Assembly: GCA_019359495.1 (NCBI GenBank)
Contig: JAHHHF010000006.1
Coordinates: 1-47,433 of the forward strand
Direction: 5' to 3'
DNA length: 47,433 bases
Origin: Goleter apudmare HA4340-LM2
GTDB lineage: Bacteria > Cyanobacteriota > Cyanobacteriia > Cyanobacteriales > Nostocaceae
In this document: piece by piece, positions 15,270 to 25,159 of the stretch
Layout: each line of letters opens with the position of its first letter
Numbering within the stretch: position 1 is the first letter of the stretch
The notes under the pieces: generated by a model
What the model saw: only the letters and a program-made list of their open reading frames with translations
Told to the model about the DNA's origin: nothing
Database searches by the model: none
Program-made: the position numbers and the translations under genes

Positions 15270-18206
15270 CTAATCCAACTGTCGGGCTACCAAGCGAGCA
15301 AATAATCCATCTTCCTTGACCAACTGATCATAATTCCCCACCTGCATGACGCGCCCTGCTTCGACTACATAAATGCGATCGGCGTGGCGAATTGTGCTGA
15401 GACGATGGGCGACGACGATGCGAGTCGCATTTAATTTATCTAAACTTTCAGTGACAATCGCTTGAGTTTGATTATCCAGGGCGCTAGTCGCCTCATCCAT
15501 CAAGAGAATTTTGGGTCTGAGAACCAGGGCACGGGCAATTAACAATCGTTGTCTTTGTCCACCAGAAAGGTTAGTGCCCCCTTCACTAACTACTGTATGC
15601 ATTCCCATAGGCATGGCCTTGATATCTGCGTCAAATCCTGCCATGCGGGCGGCTTCCCAAGCTTCATCTAAGGTGACTAAAGCCCCAGCAGCAATGCTGT
15701 CAAAAATCGGTGAGGAAGAAATACGGACATTTTGCAGTACTACACCTAATTGTCGCCGCATCGCTTGCACATCTAGTCCGGCTAGGTCTTGTCCGTCATA
15801 GTACACCGTTCCGCTTAACGGCGTCTCAAAGCCCAACAACAAGCGAAACACTGTAGATTTACCGCTACCACTCGGTCCTACTATAGCCACAAATTCTCCC
15901 GGTTCGGCATGGATGGTGACATCATCAAGGGTAAGGGGGCCGTCTTCTCGATAACGGAAAGTGATGTGTTCTAAAGAAATCCTTCCTGTCAATCGTCCTG
16001 GATCTGCCTTATTTGGATCTGATTCTAGCTCTGATTGGACGATCGGTTTTGCCCGTTCCCACAGGGGAAATATTTCCAAAATCTCACTCAAAGTGTTGCT
16101 AATCTCGATCGCACCGCCAATAAAGACAGAAAAAGCTGCATTAAACGCCAGAAATATCCCTGGTGAGAGTCCAGTGGCAGTTTTCTGAGTAGCCCCCATC
16201 TGAATGAATAAAATTGCAAACCAGAATATCAGTACGGAACTGATCGCGGGAAGTGCTTCGTTAAAAACTGTCAGGCTATCATCAATGCGTTTGATTCCCG
16301 ATTGTAACTTTGAGCGTCGGCTGTACTTTTTCGCCCAAGCGGCAAAGGCCCGTTCCTCGGCTGCGGCGACGCGCAACTTGGCTACACCCTCAATGAGTTC
16401 TACAGTTAGTCCGTTAATATCTCCATCTAATTCTTCTTGTATACGTTGTTTTTGGACTAACAGCCGACTAGACAGAATAGTGACAATTATTACTAAAACT
16501 GTTAAGCCAACACCGACAAGTGCCAGTTGCCAGCTATAGACGATCATCAGTACCAGGTTAAGAAGAGCAAAAGCACCAGTTAAGAGGGTGCGTTGGGTAG
16601 AGCCACTCAACTGACTACGAATTTGAGTAACTACCAGCAGCCGATTTACCAAATCACCAGAGGCATAGTTACGGAAAAATCCCGGACTTAATTTGAGTAT
16701 TCTGTCCCAAACTGCTGGTTGTAAAGAGGCATCAGCAGCATTTTCCACTCTCAAGGTAATAATCTGCTGTGCTAATTGAAAGGTAGCTTGTCCGAAAGCT
16801 GCCGCAAATAAAGCTAGTCCCAGTTGGGATAACAAAGAGCGATCGCTATCGGGAATGGCATCATTGACTAAGATGGCAGTTGCTTGGGGAGTTACCATGC
16901 CCAGTAGCGATGCCAAAATCCCCAAAATGATGATTAATGCCACATCTTTTTCATAGCCCTTAATGCCAAAACGGAAAATCTCCAACGCGTTGGTGACGAA
17001 TGGGGGTAAAGGCCGATAGAAGACGTAGGCTTCTGGCTTCAGATTAGCGATCGCCTCGGCATCAACAATTGTGCGGGTCAAAGATTCTGGATCAAAGAGT
17101 GAATAACGAGACCCTTGCTCTGGCAATAAAGCCACTGGCTGGTTAGCTTTGGTGTAGCCTAACATCGGGCCATGTTCCTGTTGCCACCAGTCACCGCTCA
17201 ACAAAACTCGACGACTTTGACATTGAGAAGCTCTGGCAATTACCTCTACAGGGTCTTTGACACGATCAAAGTCCTCTGATTGGGCTGGTGGCACAATGGT
17301 GATTCCCATTGCTCTACCCACGGCCCCAGCCGCAATTAGCAAGGGAGTCCCTTCAGCGACAAATTCTGTTTCTTGGGAGTCCAATACCGAGGCTAGCTCT
17401 CCCATCGAGGTTTGAATCGTCTGACGGTTGATGTGTTGTCTTTCCTGGAAGCGGCGAAATTCCGACTCGATTTGCTGCTCTTGTAGAAGATTAAAGTAGT
17501 GAAAAAAGTAATTGTGTAACTGAGCAAAACTGGCGGGGATCTGTTCGGCGTTTTCTAACTCTTGGGTAGTAGTTTTATATATTTCAACGGAATTTTCCGC
17601 CTCCAACCAGGTACCGAGAACCAACGGTATGCGTGGGGACGTGTTATCTAATTTGAGGTCTGTGATTCCCCGCCAGCGAGTGATACCCTGTCGCACACCG
17701 ACCCAAGTCACTATTTTTCCTACAGGCTGTTCACCCACAGGCCGTGGTGGGACAAGGGTTTCATCTTTTAGTAATTCTAAATACTGCTCTTTTTTCTCTT
17801 CTTTGACATTCTTGGGGCTGTCGGTTGGTGTGATCTGTGCTGCGAACCATTCTCCCAAATGATGCAGCCAACCTTCCATCAGGGCGATCGCTTCCAAGTT
17901 CTGATCTTGAACTTCCTTGACTAAATCCTCCAACGTCAATTCTAGTAATTCGGTTTCTTCCAGGGCTACTGCCAAAATGCCTCGGAATTCGTCTTTTCTG
18001 GCAGTTGGCGCTAAAGTGGCTCCAAACAAGGCTTCGCCAGCACAGACGTTAAATAGAAAGCGGCGATTGCCTTTTAGCTCTTTGTTGTCCACTAAGATGC
18101 TATGTAATACCAGAGAACCTGATTTCACTATCCAGATGGTCTGGGGGTCATTCAAGAGCAACGGTTCGTTACCTTTAATGATGCGTCCTTGGTGAGCAAT
18201 AGTCAT
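15270..18206 (-). CDS. NHLM-type bacteriocin export ABC transporter, second permease/ATPase subunit
   Basis: A 978-residue protein matching the second ABC subunit of NHLM (nitrile hydratase leader microcin) export operons. Residues about 1-125 look like a cyclic-nucleotide-binding fold but lack the cyclic-phosphate Arg motif. A long soluble region follows (to about 420), then six membrane helices (about 425-720) and an ATPase domain. The ATPase has Walker A GPSGSGKST, signature LSGGQRQR, Walker B ILLMDEATSALD and the H-loop AHRLST. There is no C39 peptidase. It starts 3 bases after the stop of the peptidase-ABC gene and presumably forms the heterodimeric exporter with it. It ends 74 bases from the convergent flavoprotein gene. 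Confidence 0.9.
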   Translation of the reverse strand: MTIAHQGRIIKGNEPLLLNDPQTIWIVKSGSLVLHSILVDNKELKGNRRFLFNVCAGEALFGATLAPTARKDEFRGILAVALEETELLELTLEDLVKEVQDQNLEAIALMEGWLHHLGEWFAAQITPTDSPKNVKEEKKEQYLELLKDETLVPPRPVGEQPVGKIVTWVGVRQGITRWRGITDLKLDNTSPRIPLVLGTWLEAENSVEIYKTTTQELENAEQIPASFAQLHNYFFHYFNLLQEQQIESEFRRFQERQHINRQTIQTSMGELASVLDSQETEFVAEGTPLLIAAGAVGRAMGITIVPPAQSEDFDRVKDPVEVIARASQCQSRRVLLSGDWWQQEHGPMLGYTKANQPVALLPEQGSRYSLFDPESLTRTIVDAEAIANLKPEAYVFYRPLPPFVTNALEIFRFGIKGYEKDVALIIILGILASLLGMVTPQATAILVNDAIPDSDRSLLSQLGLALFAAAFGQATFQLAQQIITLRVENAADASLQPAVWDRILKLSPGFFRNYASGDLVNRLLVVTQIRSQLSGSTQRTLLTGAFALLNLVLMIVYSWQLALVGVGLTVLVIIVTILSSRLLVQKQRIQEELDGDINGLTVELIEGVAKLRVAAAEERAFAAWAKKYSRRSKLQSGIKRIDDSLTVFNEALPAISSVLIFWFAILFIQMGATQKTATGLSPGIFLAFNAAFSVFIGGAIEISNTLSEILEIFPLWERAKPIVQSELESDPNKADPGRLTGRISLEHITFRYREDGPLTLDDVTIHAEPGEFVAIVGPSGSGKSTVFRLLLGFETPLSGTVYYDGQDLAGLDVQAMRRQLGVVLQNVRISSSPIFDSIAAGALVTLDEAWEAARMAGFDADIKAMPMGMHTVVSEGGTNLSGGQRQRLLIARALVLRPKILLMDEATSALDNQTQAIVTESLDKLNATRIVVAHRLSTIRHADRIYVVEAGRVMQVGNYDQLVKEDGLFARLVARQLD

Positions 18207-18209
18207 AGC

Positions 18210-20423
18210 TTATCCTTCTTGAGTGCCAACTAAGCGGGTATAAACTCCAGGGCGGCTGCGTAACTGTTCGTGGGTGCCTCGCTGTGCTACCTTCCCCCGT
18301 GACAGGACGATGATTTCATCACAATCTCGGATAGTACTGAGTCGGTGGGCAACGACAACGCAAGAACAACCGCGCCGACGGAGATTTCTGTCAATAATTA
18401 GCTCGGTTTCCGCATCAAGAGCGCTGGTTGCTTCATCCAGAACTAATACAGCCGGATTTCTCACCAAAGCCCTGGCAATTTCTAAGCGCTGGCGCTGTCC
18501 TCCACTTAAATTACTGCCGCCTTCATTAAGTTGGCAACTATAGCCCCCAGGCATATTTAGAATCAGATCGTGGATGGCAGCATCCTCACAAGCCTTAACA
18601 ATGTCAGCCTCCGGTACAGTTGGGTCCCAAAGGGTAAGATTTTCACGCACAGTACCGGCAAACAAAAAGATTTCCTGCTCTACCATCGCTAAAGAACTGG
18701 CGAGCACGGGGCGGGGTATTTGATGGCGGGGAAGGCCATCCAGGAGGATTTCACCAGACCAAGGTTCGTAGAGTCCGGTGAGCAACTTTGCCACAGTAGA
18801 TTTCCCAGAACCGCTACCACCAACTAGAGCGACTCTCTGACCGGGTTTTAATGTCAAACTTAAATCTTGAATTAGGGGATCACCGAGGCGATTGTAGCCA
18901 AAGGAAAGTGCCTGTAACTCTATGTATCCTTGCAATTTAAAGGAATCTTGGGTGTAGATTTCTAGGCGAGTGTTATCTTGATTGACTTGTCGTTGCGCTT
19001 CCGGATCGACTGGGTTTTCCAACACATCGTCCAAGCGATTTAAATCTGCTTCTAACTCTTGTAGGGTACTCCCGAAATTCACCAAGTCATTCACAGGCTT
19101 GAGAAATTCTTGAGTCAGGGCTTGGTAAGCAATCAATCCCCCAATACTCAAGGTGCCTGCCATGACTCGAAATCCACCGACTACTAAAATTGAGGTCACT
19201 GCCAAAGAAGTCAATACTGTGGGTAAAGTTCCCAACAATCGAGTCGGTAGTTCTAATTCCTGTTGGGCGTTGATGCTTTTGGCATAGTATCCAGCAAACT
19301 TAGAAAATAAGTCTGACTCTAAACCACTTGCTTTCACAGTTTCGATGGTTTGAATGCCGCTAATCGCCACCCCAGCTACTTTGCCTGTTTCTTGAGATAG
19401 CCTAATATTGGCATCCACTCGGTTACGTGATAGGGACTGTAAGGCCACGAAGTTGGCGGCAGCGAAGAGAATGGCAATTAAAGTTAACACAGGGTCGTAG
19501 AACAACATGATCAGGGCATAAAAAACCATCATGATCGAGTCGATCGCTGTGGTTGCTAATCGCCCTGAAAGTACCTCGGCCACTTTATTGTTGAGTTGAG
19601 CGCGACTGCTAATTTCTCCGGCAAAGCGTTGAGCATAAAACCCAACTGGCAAGCGGATTGTGTGCCACAGAAACTGTCCCGACATAGAAACTGACAGCTT
19701 CAGCAACAAGCGCCTTAGATAAGTCAGCCGCAAACGAGCTAGCAACCCTCTCAGTAACGCCACCATTACCATCCCCAACAGCAGGGGACGCAACCAGTCA
19801 GTGCGGTTTTCTACCAAAACTTCATCGATAAATATTTGCGTAAAAGCTGGTACTGCCAAGCGAGGAATCGTCAGCAGTAGTCCCGCAACTAAGCAGAAAA
19901 TAATCGCTTGGCGCGAGTTTTCTAAGCGGGAGAGCAATGCAGTCAGAATCCCCTTTTTTTTGCCTCCTTTTTTAAACTCCGTCCCTGGTTCCATCAGCAG
20001 GACTACACCCGTGAATGCTTGGTCGAATTCGTCAAAGGAAACTGTCCTTGGGCCTGTTCCTGGGTCGTTGAGATAGACGGTTTTATCAGTGAATCCTTCA
20101 ACCACCAAAAAGTGGTTGAAGTTCCAAAACACAATGAAAGGGGGTTTAATCGTTTGCACATCTTCTAAAGATTTTTTAAACCCTTTAGCATTCAAACCAT
20201 ACAGTCGAGCTGCTTTCAGGACGTTAGAAGCTTTACTACCATCCCTCGATACACCACACTCGCTTCGCAATTCCGTTAGGGGAACAATCCGACCGTAATA
20301 ACCCAAGATAATACCTAGTGCGGCAGCCCCGCATTCTACCGCTTCCATTTGCAGTAAGGTGGGAGTCCGCACTCGGCCAGGATGGCTGGGTTTGAGAAAC
20401 TTGGAAATAAATGCTATCGGCAT
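18210..20423 (-). CDS. NHLM-type peptidase/permease/ATPase exporter (C39)
   Basis: A 737-residue exporter that removes Gly-Gly leaders while translocating the product across the inner membrane. The N-terminal C39 peptidase has Cys31 (MEAVECGAAAL), His104 (NFNHFLVVEG) and Asp120 (NDPGTG). Six membrane helices follow (about 170-440). The ATPase then shows GGSGSGKST, LSGGQRQRLEIARAL and VLVLDEATSALD. It should cleave the precursor after Gly94 and release the 12-residue modified core. It is in an operon with hlyD (6 bases upstream) and the second ABC gene (3 bases downstream). All catalytic residues expected are present. Confidence 0.93.
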   Translation of the reverse strand: MPIAFISKFLKPSHPGRVRTPTLLQMEAVECGAAALGIILGYYGRIVPLTELRSECGVSRDGSKASNVLKAARLYGLNAKGFKKSLEDVQTIKPPFIVFWNFNHFLVVEGFTDKTVYLNDPGTGPRTVSFDEFDQAFTGVVLLMEPGTEFKKGGKKKGILTALLSRLENSRQAIIFCLVAGLLLTIPRLAVPAFTQIFIDEVLVENRTDWLRPLLLGMVMVALLRGLLARLRLTYLRRLLLKLSVSMSGQFLWHTIRLPVGFYAQRFAGEISSRAQLNNKVAEVLSGRLATTAIDSIMMVFYALIMLFYDPVLTLIAILFAAANFVALQSLSRNRVDANIRLSQETGKVAGVAISGIQTIETVKASGLESDLFSKFAGYYAKSINAQQELELPTRLLGTLPTVLTSLAVTSILVVGGFRVMAGTLSIGGLIAYQALTQEFLKPVNDLVNFGSTLQELEADLNRLDDVLENPVDPEAQRQVNQDNTRLEIYTQDSFKLQGYIELQALSFGYNRLGDPLIQDLSLTLKPGQRVALVGGSGSGKSTVAKLLTGLYEPWSGEILLDGLPRHQIPRPVLASSLAMVEQEIFLFAGTVRENLTLWDPTVPEADIVKACEDAAIHDLILNMPGGYSCQLNEGGSNLSGGQRQRLEIARALVRNPAVLVLDEATSALDAETELIIDRNLRRRGCSCVVVAHRLSTIRDCDEIIVLSRGKVAQRGTHEQLRSRPGVYTRLVGTQEG

Positions 20424-20429
20424 AGTTTC

Positions 20430-22052
20430 CTAATAAATACCTGTAACTGACTTCAAGATGGGAATAACGTAAGAAATGGGAGCGACCTCTCCCAATTTGA
20501 CGCGAACCTGTACACTAGTTCCTGAGGTAAGTTGGATGTCGGGGCCGCTGGAGGAAGACCATTTGTAGCCACTTTTGGTATTGGCTGTCTCTAGTTCGGC
20601 AAATACTTGCACGGGAGCTCCTCCGCCACTAGACGCGAGATTTCCTGCTAAACTTTCGGCAAGATTTTGGTTACCAATGACGGTTGACATATCTTGCAAT
20701 GTCACTGGGAAGGGTGTCACATTTTGAATTTTGCCAATCACGCCACCAAATCGTTCTCGCTTGACTAAACTGGGGGTGACTTGGACTTCCATTCCCGATT
20801 TAATTTGTTTGCCGTCTTTATCGGCAAAGTAGATAACGGTCATCAGTTTGGCATCGGTACCTTTGACATTAACTGATCCTAGACGAGCTCCTCCAGAGAC
20901 TATCTGCCCTGGTACAACAGCTAATTCGATGACTTTGCCATCGTAATCGCTAATAATTTGGCTTTTTAGTTCTATTTCTCGCTCTAGTTGGGCTATTCTG
21001 CGTCTGACTTCGTCAATATTATTATTGATATTAATATTTGCTTCTAATTCTTCTTGCGCTAACCTCGCCAGTTGACTGTTAACGTCTTGCAGTTTGGTGT
21101 TTAGTTCATCAAGTGTGTTGAGACTTTGCTGGTATTGGCGTTGAATATCAACTTGTTGTACTTGAATGTCTTGCAGTCTGACGTTGAGTTCGTTAGCTTG
21201 GTTAATACTGTCTAAATACTGCCGTTCTGTACTTGCTTGCTCAAGTTCTAGCTCTTTCTGTTGGGATTCGATGGTGGAGAGTTGGGCTACGCTGTCGAAG
21301 TACTCTCTTTGAGCACTTAACATCACATCGGCACTGACGATTTTTTCCTCATACAACTTACGCCGTGCTTCCAGCTGTGTTTCTAGTTCTGGTAGCATTT
21401 TATTGATTTGTTCTAAGCGTTTTTTGAGAGCTTCGCTTTTTTGCTCAATGGTCACGAGACTTCTTTGACGCAGACTCGGTAAAGTTCTTTGATCACTACT
21501 TAATCTTTTTTCAATGACACTACGATTTTGGGCGAGTAAACTGAGATTTTTTTGACGCAAAACCGGGACAATAGCCTCTCGCCGCAAACTAGCTTCGATC
21601 CCGGCTTTTTGTTTGGCGAGATTTTCTCTTTCTGAAGCTAGTCTTTTCTTGCGGAGTAAATTGCTTTCTTGTGCTTGTGTTAAGAATCCTACCAGTTTTC
21701 GCTTTTCCTGCTGGAGTTGCTGTTCTAAGGAGGGTTGACTGATTAGGCCGATGATCTGTCCTTTTTTCACCTCATCTCCAGATTTAATATTCAGCTTGAC
21801 TACTGTTCCCTCGCTTGGTGATTGCAATTGGATGACGCCACGAGGATAAAGCAAAACGCCTTGTCCGCTAACGGTGAGAGGGAGCCGACCAACCACGCTC
21901 CAAACTGCGCCCACTGCGACTAAAGATCCTAATCCAGCTAGGGGTACCCAAGCTCTAGGATTGACCACATTCATCAACTGGTCGAGGCGTTCCGGCGAGG
22001 ATAGGCGTTCTAAGGATTCTTCTCGAAATAGTTTTTTGGATGAGTCTGACAT
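20430..22052 (-). CDS. NHLM-type HlyD periplasmic adaptor
   Basis: A 540-residue membrane-fusion protein of the three-gene NHLM export set. It has one N-terminal membrane helix (about 36-55, PLAGLGSLVAVGAVWSVVG). A lipoyl half-motif follows (PSEGTVVKLNIKSGDEVKKGQIIG), then a very long coiled coil (about 100-350, rich in Gln, Leu, Glu and Lys), then the second lipoyl half and beta-barrel (DGKVIELAVVPGQIVSGGARLG). It would link the two ABC subunits to the outer-membrane exit. It is the first gene of the operon, with 390 bases before the next upstream gene, so the operon promoter should lie in that gap. Confidence 0.9.
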   Translation of the reverse strand: MSDSSKKLFREESLERLSSPERLDQLMNVVNPRAWVPLAGLGSLVAVGAVWSVVGRLPLTVSGQGVLLYPRGVIQLQSPSEGTVVKLNIKSGDEVKKGQIIGLISQPSLEQQLQQEKRKLVGFLTQAQESNLLRKKRLASERENLAKQKAGIEASLRREAIVPVLRQKNLSLLAQNRSVIEKRLSSDQRTLPSLRQRSLVTIEQKSEALKKRLEQINKMLPELETQLEARRKLYEEKIVSADVMLSAQREYFDSVAQLSTIESQQKELELEQASTERQYLDSINQANELNVRLQDIQVQQVDIQRQYQQSLNTLDELNTKLQDVNSQLARLAQEELEANININNNIDEVRRRIAQLEREIELKSQIISDYDGKVIELAVVPGQIVSGGARLGSVNVKGTDAKLMTVIYFADKDGKQIKSGMEVQVTPSLVKRERFGGVIGKIQNVTPFPVTLQDMSTVIGNQNLAESLAGNLASSGGGAPVQVFAELETANTKSGYKWSSSSGPDIQLTSGTSVQVRVKLGEVAPISYVIPILKSVTGIY

Positions 22053-22442
22053 AATAACCAGGGCAAACGTAATTTATAGTGGTACATGCACGATTGATAA
22101 AAAGCTTGATTAATGCAGTTAGAAAAAGAATCGATGTTTTGGATCGAATAATTTTGCTTACTTGTAAAATTTAGGTCAAAAATCACACTATCAAGTATTT
22201 ATTAGAATAAATCTTAAATGACTGAGTGACGTGACACAAACAATTCCCTAAATTAACAAAAACAGTATCTTTTTGTTCGATTTTCAAGAGTGTGGAAGTT
22301 ATTTTGTTGCAGCCAGATTTAACTCTCAAATTACGTCAAATGTAAATCAATCAATTAATATTGCTTGATTGGCATGGAGAGTAATTTCAAGATGAAGAAT
22401 GACAACTTTATTATGGTGTCTACGATCGCTAGCTAAACCTAG
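22053..22442. other. promoter region of the export operon
   Basis: An AT-rich gap of 390 bases with no ORF. CAATCAA and TTGATTG around 22345-22371 form a 7-bp inverted repeat with a 10-base loop. The 22-base repeat box found at the precursor promoter is not present here, so export may be controlled separately. Confidence 0.35.
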
Positions 22443-23546
22443 CTAAACTTTTAATCGTTTGAGCATCCAGTCAAATCTCGCTCCGCCGAGGGTGAGATTA
22501 TCCATCGTATCGAGATCTATTTCATCTTCGTAGTTTGCGTCTAGTTCTAGACTTTGCCCGATTTGGTAGCTACTGCGTCCGTATCCCAAGCGGCTAATCA
22601 GCCCTTGCAATCTCCCAGAAAGTAGCATGGCAACGACGCGGTAGAAGCGAGCTGCTGTACCTACATCCTGTTGTAACTTGAGCAGTAGTTGCTGTTGGGG
22701 AATTTTCAGCAAAATAGATTTTTCTAATGCTCTCAAGGTATAGGTTGATGTGGGGTTATCTAATGTGACTGCTTCGCCGACAATTTCCCCCCGGTAGAGG
22801 CGGACGATCTCTCTTTCTATGGATTGATCGTTTTCTTCATTGCTTTCTAAGGCGGCGAAGAGGTTGGCCAGGCGATTCTGTTGTTCTTCTTTAACGAAGA
22901 CTGCAAGTGTCCCTTGCAATACGACATAGAGATTTTCGATTTGCTCACCAGTCCGGATGAGAACTGAGTCTGCGGGGATTTCTTCCAATCTACCAACGCC
23001 CAGCATCCAGTCCACATCGCTGTCGCTGAGTTCACCAAAAATTAGGGGTACATCTTGCAGTGGTGGAAGTTGTCCGGTTTTCGGTCGCAAAAAGTGTTGT
23101 ACGAGCCTCCAGAAACGCTCTGAGAGTAAAGTGGCGATCGCTCGATAAAATCGAGACGCAAAACCGAAATCCTCTTCTATTTTTTCAGTCAGTGCCTCAT
23201 AGGGCACAGCCAACAAAGCTGAATTTTCTGTGGCTTTAATAGTCAGCGCTGCTGGGGTGAGTTCCACAACAGGCATCTTTCCTAAGACATCTCCAGGAGC
23301 AAAGCGGGCGATTTCTTGCTCTAAATCTTGCTCGTCTTCTAGTGCGGCAAAAGCACGCCCCAACCTGCCACCTTGGTTTTGACTGATGGTAGCTGTCAGT
23401 TCGCCACCCAGTAGCAGATAGAAAAAATTAGGCGATCGCGCTTGTTCAATCAAGACATCTCCTGCCTGAATTTTCTGTGACTGTCCATTTTGTTTAAGCC
23501 ATTGAATATCACTATTACTTAACTGTTTGAGAAAAGTATCTGTCAT
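22443..23546 (-). CDS. bacteriocin-type transport-associated protein with two cNMP-binding-like domains
   Basis: A 367-residue cytosolic protein of the family known in cyanobacteria from its regular linkage to NHLM exporters. Two Crp-type nucleotide-binding folds lie at about 10-150 and 175-325. In both, the phosphate-binding cassette is eroded: GDVLGKMPVVELTPAALTIKA and GEIVGEAVTLDNPTSTYTL lack the RSA-like Arg that holds the cyclic phosphate. Classic cAMP binding is therefore doubtful. The C-terminal tail DLDTMDNLTLGGARFDWMLK looks conserved. There is no helix-turn-helix. It probably regulates or scaffolds the exporter, whose second ABC subunit has a similar N-terminal domain. It is on the same strand as the operon but separated by 390 bases. 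Confidence 0.88.
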   Translation of the reverse strand: MTDTFLKQLSNSDIQWLKQNGQSQKIQAGDVLIEQARSPNFFYLLLGGELTATISQNQGGRLGRAFAALEDEQDLEQEIARFAPGDVLGKMPVVELTPAALTIKATENSALLAVPYEALTEKIEEDFGFASRFYRAIATLLSERFWRLVQHFLRPKTGQLPPLQDVPLIFGELSDSDVDWMLGVGRLEEIPADSVLIRTGEQIENLYVVLQGTLAVFVKEEQQNRLANLFAALESNEENDQSIEREIVRLYRGEIVGEAVTLDNPTSTYTLRALEKSILLKIPQQQLLLKLQQDVGTAARFYRVVAMLLSGRLQGLISRLGYGRSSYQIGQSLELDANYEDEIDLDTMDNLTLGGARFDWMLKRLKV

Positions 23547-23802
23547 AATTTCACCTATTTCATCGGCAAACTTTTGATTAGTCCCGTATTCTACATATTT
23601 TTTGCATGTCTTACGTAGCTAAGGCTACCTCCTATGTTGCTGGATTTGCAGTATATTACCAATGAACAGAAATAGCGACTGCATAAATAAAACTACTATT
23701 CTTAATCTTTCAAAGCTCTGATATACAAGGTTTTTGAATTTTGTAGACGCAAAGCCCTAGGATATTTTGAATCTTGAATTCCGCGTAGTAATACTAGATG
23801 TC

Positions 23803-24984
23803 CTACAGCTTATCAGGGTTACGGGTTAATGTAATAATTTTTTGATAATAATTAACGGCTGCTTCTATTAAAGATACTGCTTGCTCAGAGGCTAATTCTT
23901 CGAGCCTCAGTGTTGTCAAAGCTATTAAAATCGCCATTTCTGGGTGACTCTTTTTTACTGATTGGCTATATTTTCGCTCAAACTTCTCTAGATTTTCAGC
24001 AGCAGTTTTTACCAGTCCTTGTAGGACTTTAAACGCTGCTTCTGAAAGTGGTGGCTCACCCCGATAATTTTCTAGTCTTCCCCCTTGACGGTAGGCTGGA
24101 AACCCCTCTAACCCAGCAAAATGTAAAAACCAGTCTGCCCGATAATCGCCGATTGCACTCACAATCCCGCGATAATCTGCAATTAACTCGTCAAGAATGT
24201 TATTTCGCATCGAGCCGAACCAACGGCGTGTAACATAATGGGTGCATTCATGTTCTAAGCGAATTTTAAAAGAGAGTTCCAGCCATTGTTGTTCGTCGAG
24301 TCCTAATTCGGTAGCGGTAACATTGCTATATGCTCCCCGACTGAGCAAGATAAACCGATCCCGATACAGTTCTGGACGCTGAATCAACCGTTGCCACTCG
24401 ACTGCCCAATCTGTGTTATTACATTGATTTTGATTTTTGTCAAGCCATTGTTGTTGATATTGATGCACTCGATGCCAGTTGTTATATCCTGCAACAATGC
24501 AAGATCCCATTGAGTCGGGGACGAACTGGGGTTCGTTGCGTTTAGTTAGTGCTTGGATTAAGCTGACAAAATCAGCGCGGTTGCCTGCAACTATGACGGG
24601 AATTGCACCAGCCAAAGTAGGATATATATATAGTTGCAGTTGTTCGGGTTCTAGCAAAACTAACCCCGTGGCAGTCTTCATCTCTTCGGTTGAATGACCT
24701 TTGCGAGTTGCGGCTCGATAATCTGCCGTTTCGCTGATCCCAGCCAGAATGGGAAACTGTAACTGAACTAAATAAGATTTTAAAGTTGCATAAGCCCCAA
24801 CGGTGGCGGATTCTTGAGCATATTGTTCCCAGGTAGCAAGATATGGCTCGGATTGCGGTTGGTACAGATCCTCTAGCAGAGGGCGATCAAAGACGTTCTG
24901 ATTGTAGATCAGCAATTCCTGAATTTCTGACTCGCTAGCTCCATAAGCTGCCAAAGTCTCAGCACAAAACTGTAAAGAATCCAT
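23803..24984 (-). CDS. HExxH (gluzincin-like) protein next to the exporter
   Basis: A 393-residue cytosolic protein. A zinc-peptidase pattern is visible: H245-E-C-T-H249 inside IRLEHECTHYVTRRWFG, followed 17 residues later by E266 in ILDELIADYRG, the spacing and ExxxD form of a gluzincin third ligand. An N-terminal domain (about 1-150) and a helical C-terminus flank it. No signal peptide is seen, so it acts inside the cell. It is 256 bases upstream of the double cNMP-domain gene on the same strand. It could be a leader-degrading or immunity protease of the RiPP system, or an unrelated neighbour. The motif is seen; the activity is inferred. Confidence 0.72.
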   Translation of the reverse strand: MDSLQFCAETLAAYGASESEIQELLIYNQNVFDRPLLEDLYQPQSEPYLATWEQYAQESATVGAYATLKSYLVQLQFPILAGISETADYRAATRKGHSTEEMKTATGLVLLEPEQLQLYIYPTLAGAIPVIVAGNRADFVSLIQALTKRNEPQFVPDSMGSCIVAGYNNWHRVHQYQQQWLDKNQNQCNNTDWAVEWQRLIQRPELYRDRFILLSRGAYSNVTATELGLDEQQWLELSFKIRLEHECTHYVTRRWFGSMRNNILDELIADYRGIVSAIGDYRADWFLHFAGLEGFPAYRQGGRLENYRGEPPLSEAAFKVLQGLVKTAAENLEKFERKYSQSVKKSHPEMAILIALTTLRLEELASEQAVSLIEAAVNYYQKIITLTRNPDKL

Positions 24985-25159
24985 TGCTACTAAAGAAGCT
25001 GCTCAAGGCGTGGTAGATATAATAAAATAATTTATACAAATTTGTAATAGGTAATTAATAATTCGTAATTAGGAAAAAGCGATCGCTTGTTTAATTTCCG
25101 CACCCAGCAACGCCCAAAATTCAATTACTATGTATGCATAGTGGTTTTGCACTCGCTGA

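Noticed and set aside
15511-20298. Several plus-strand open frames across the exporter genes
   Set aside because: They are antisense shadows of the three well-supported NHLM export genes.
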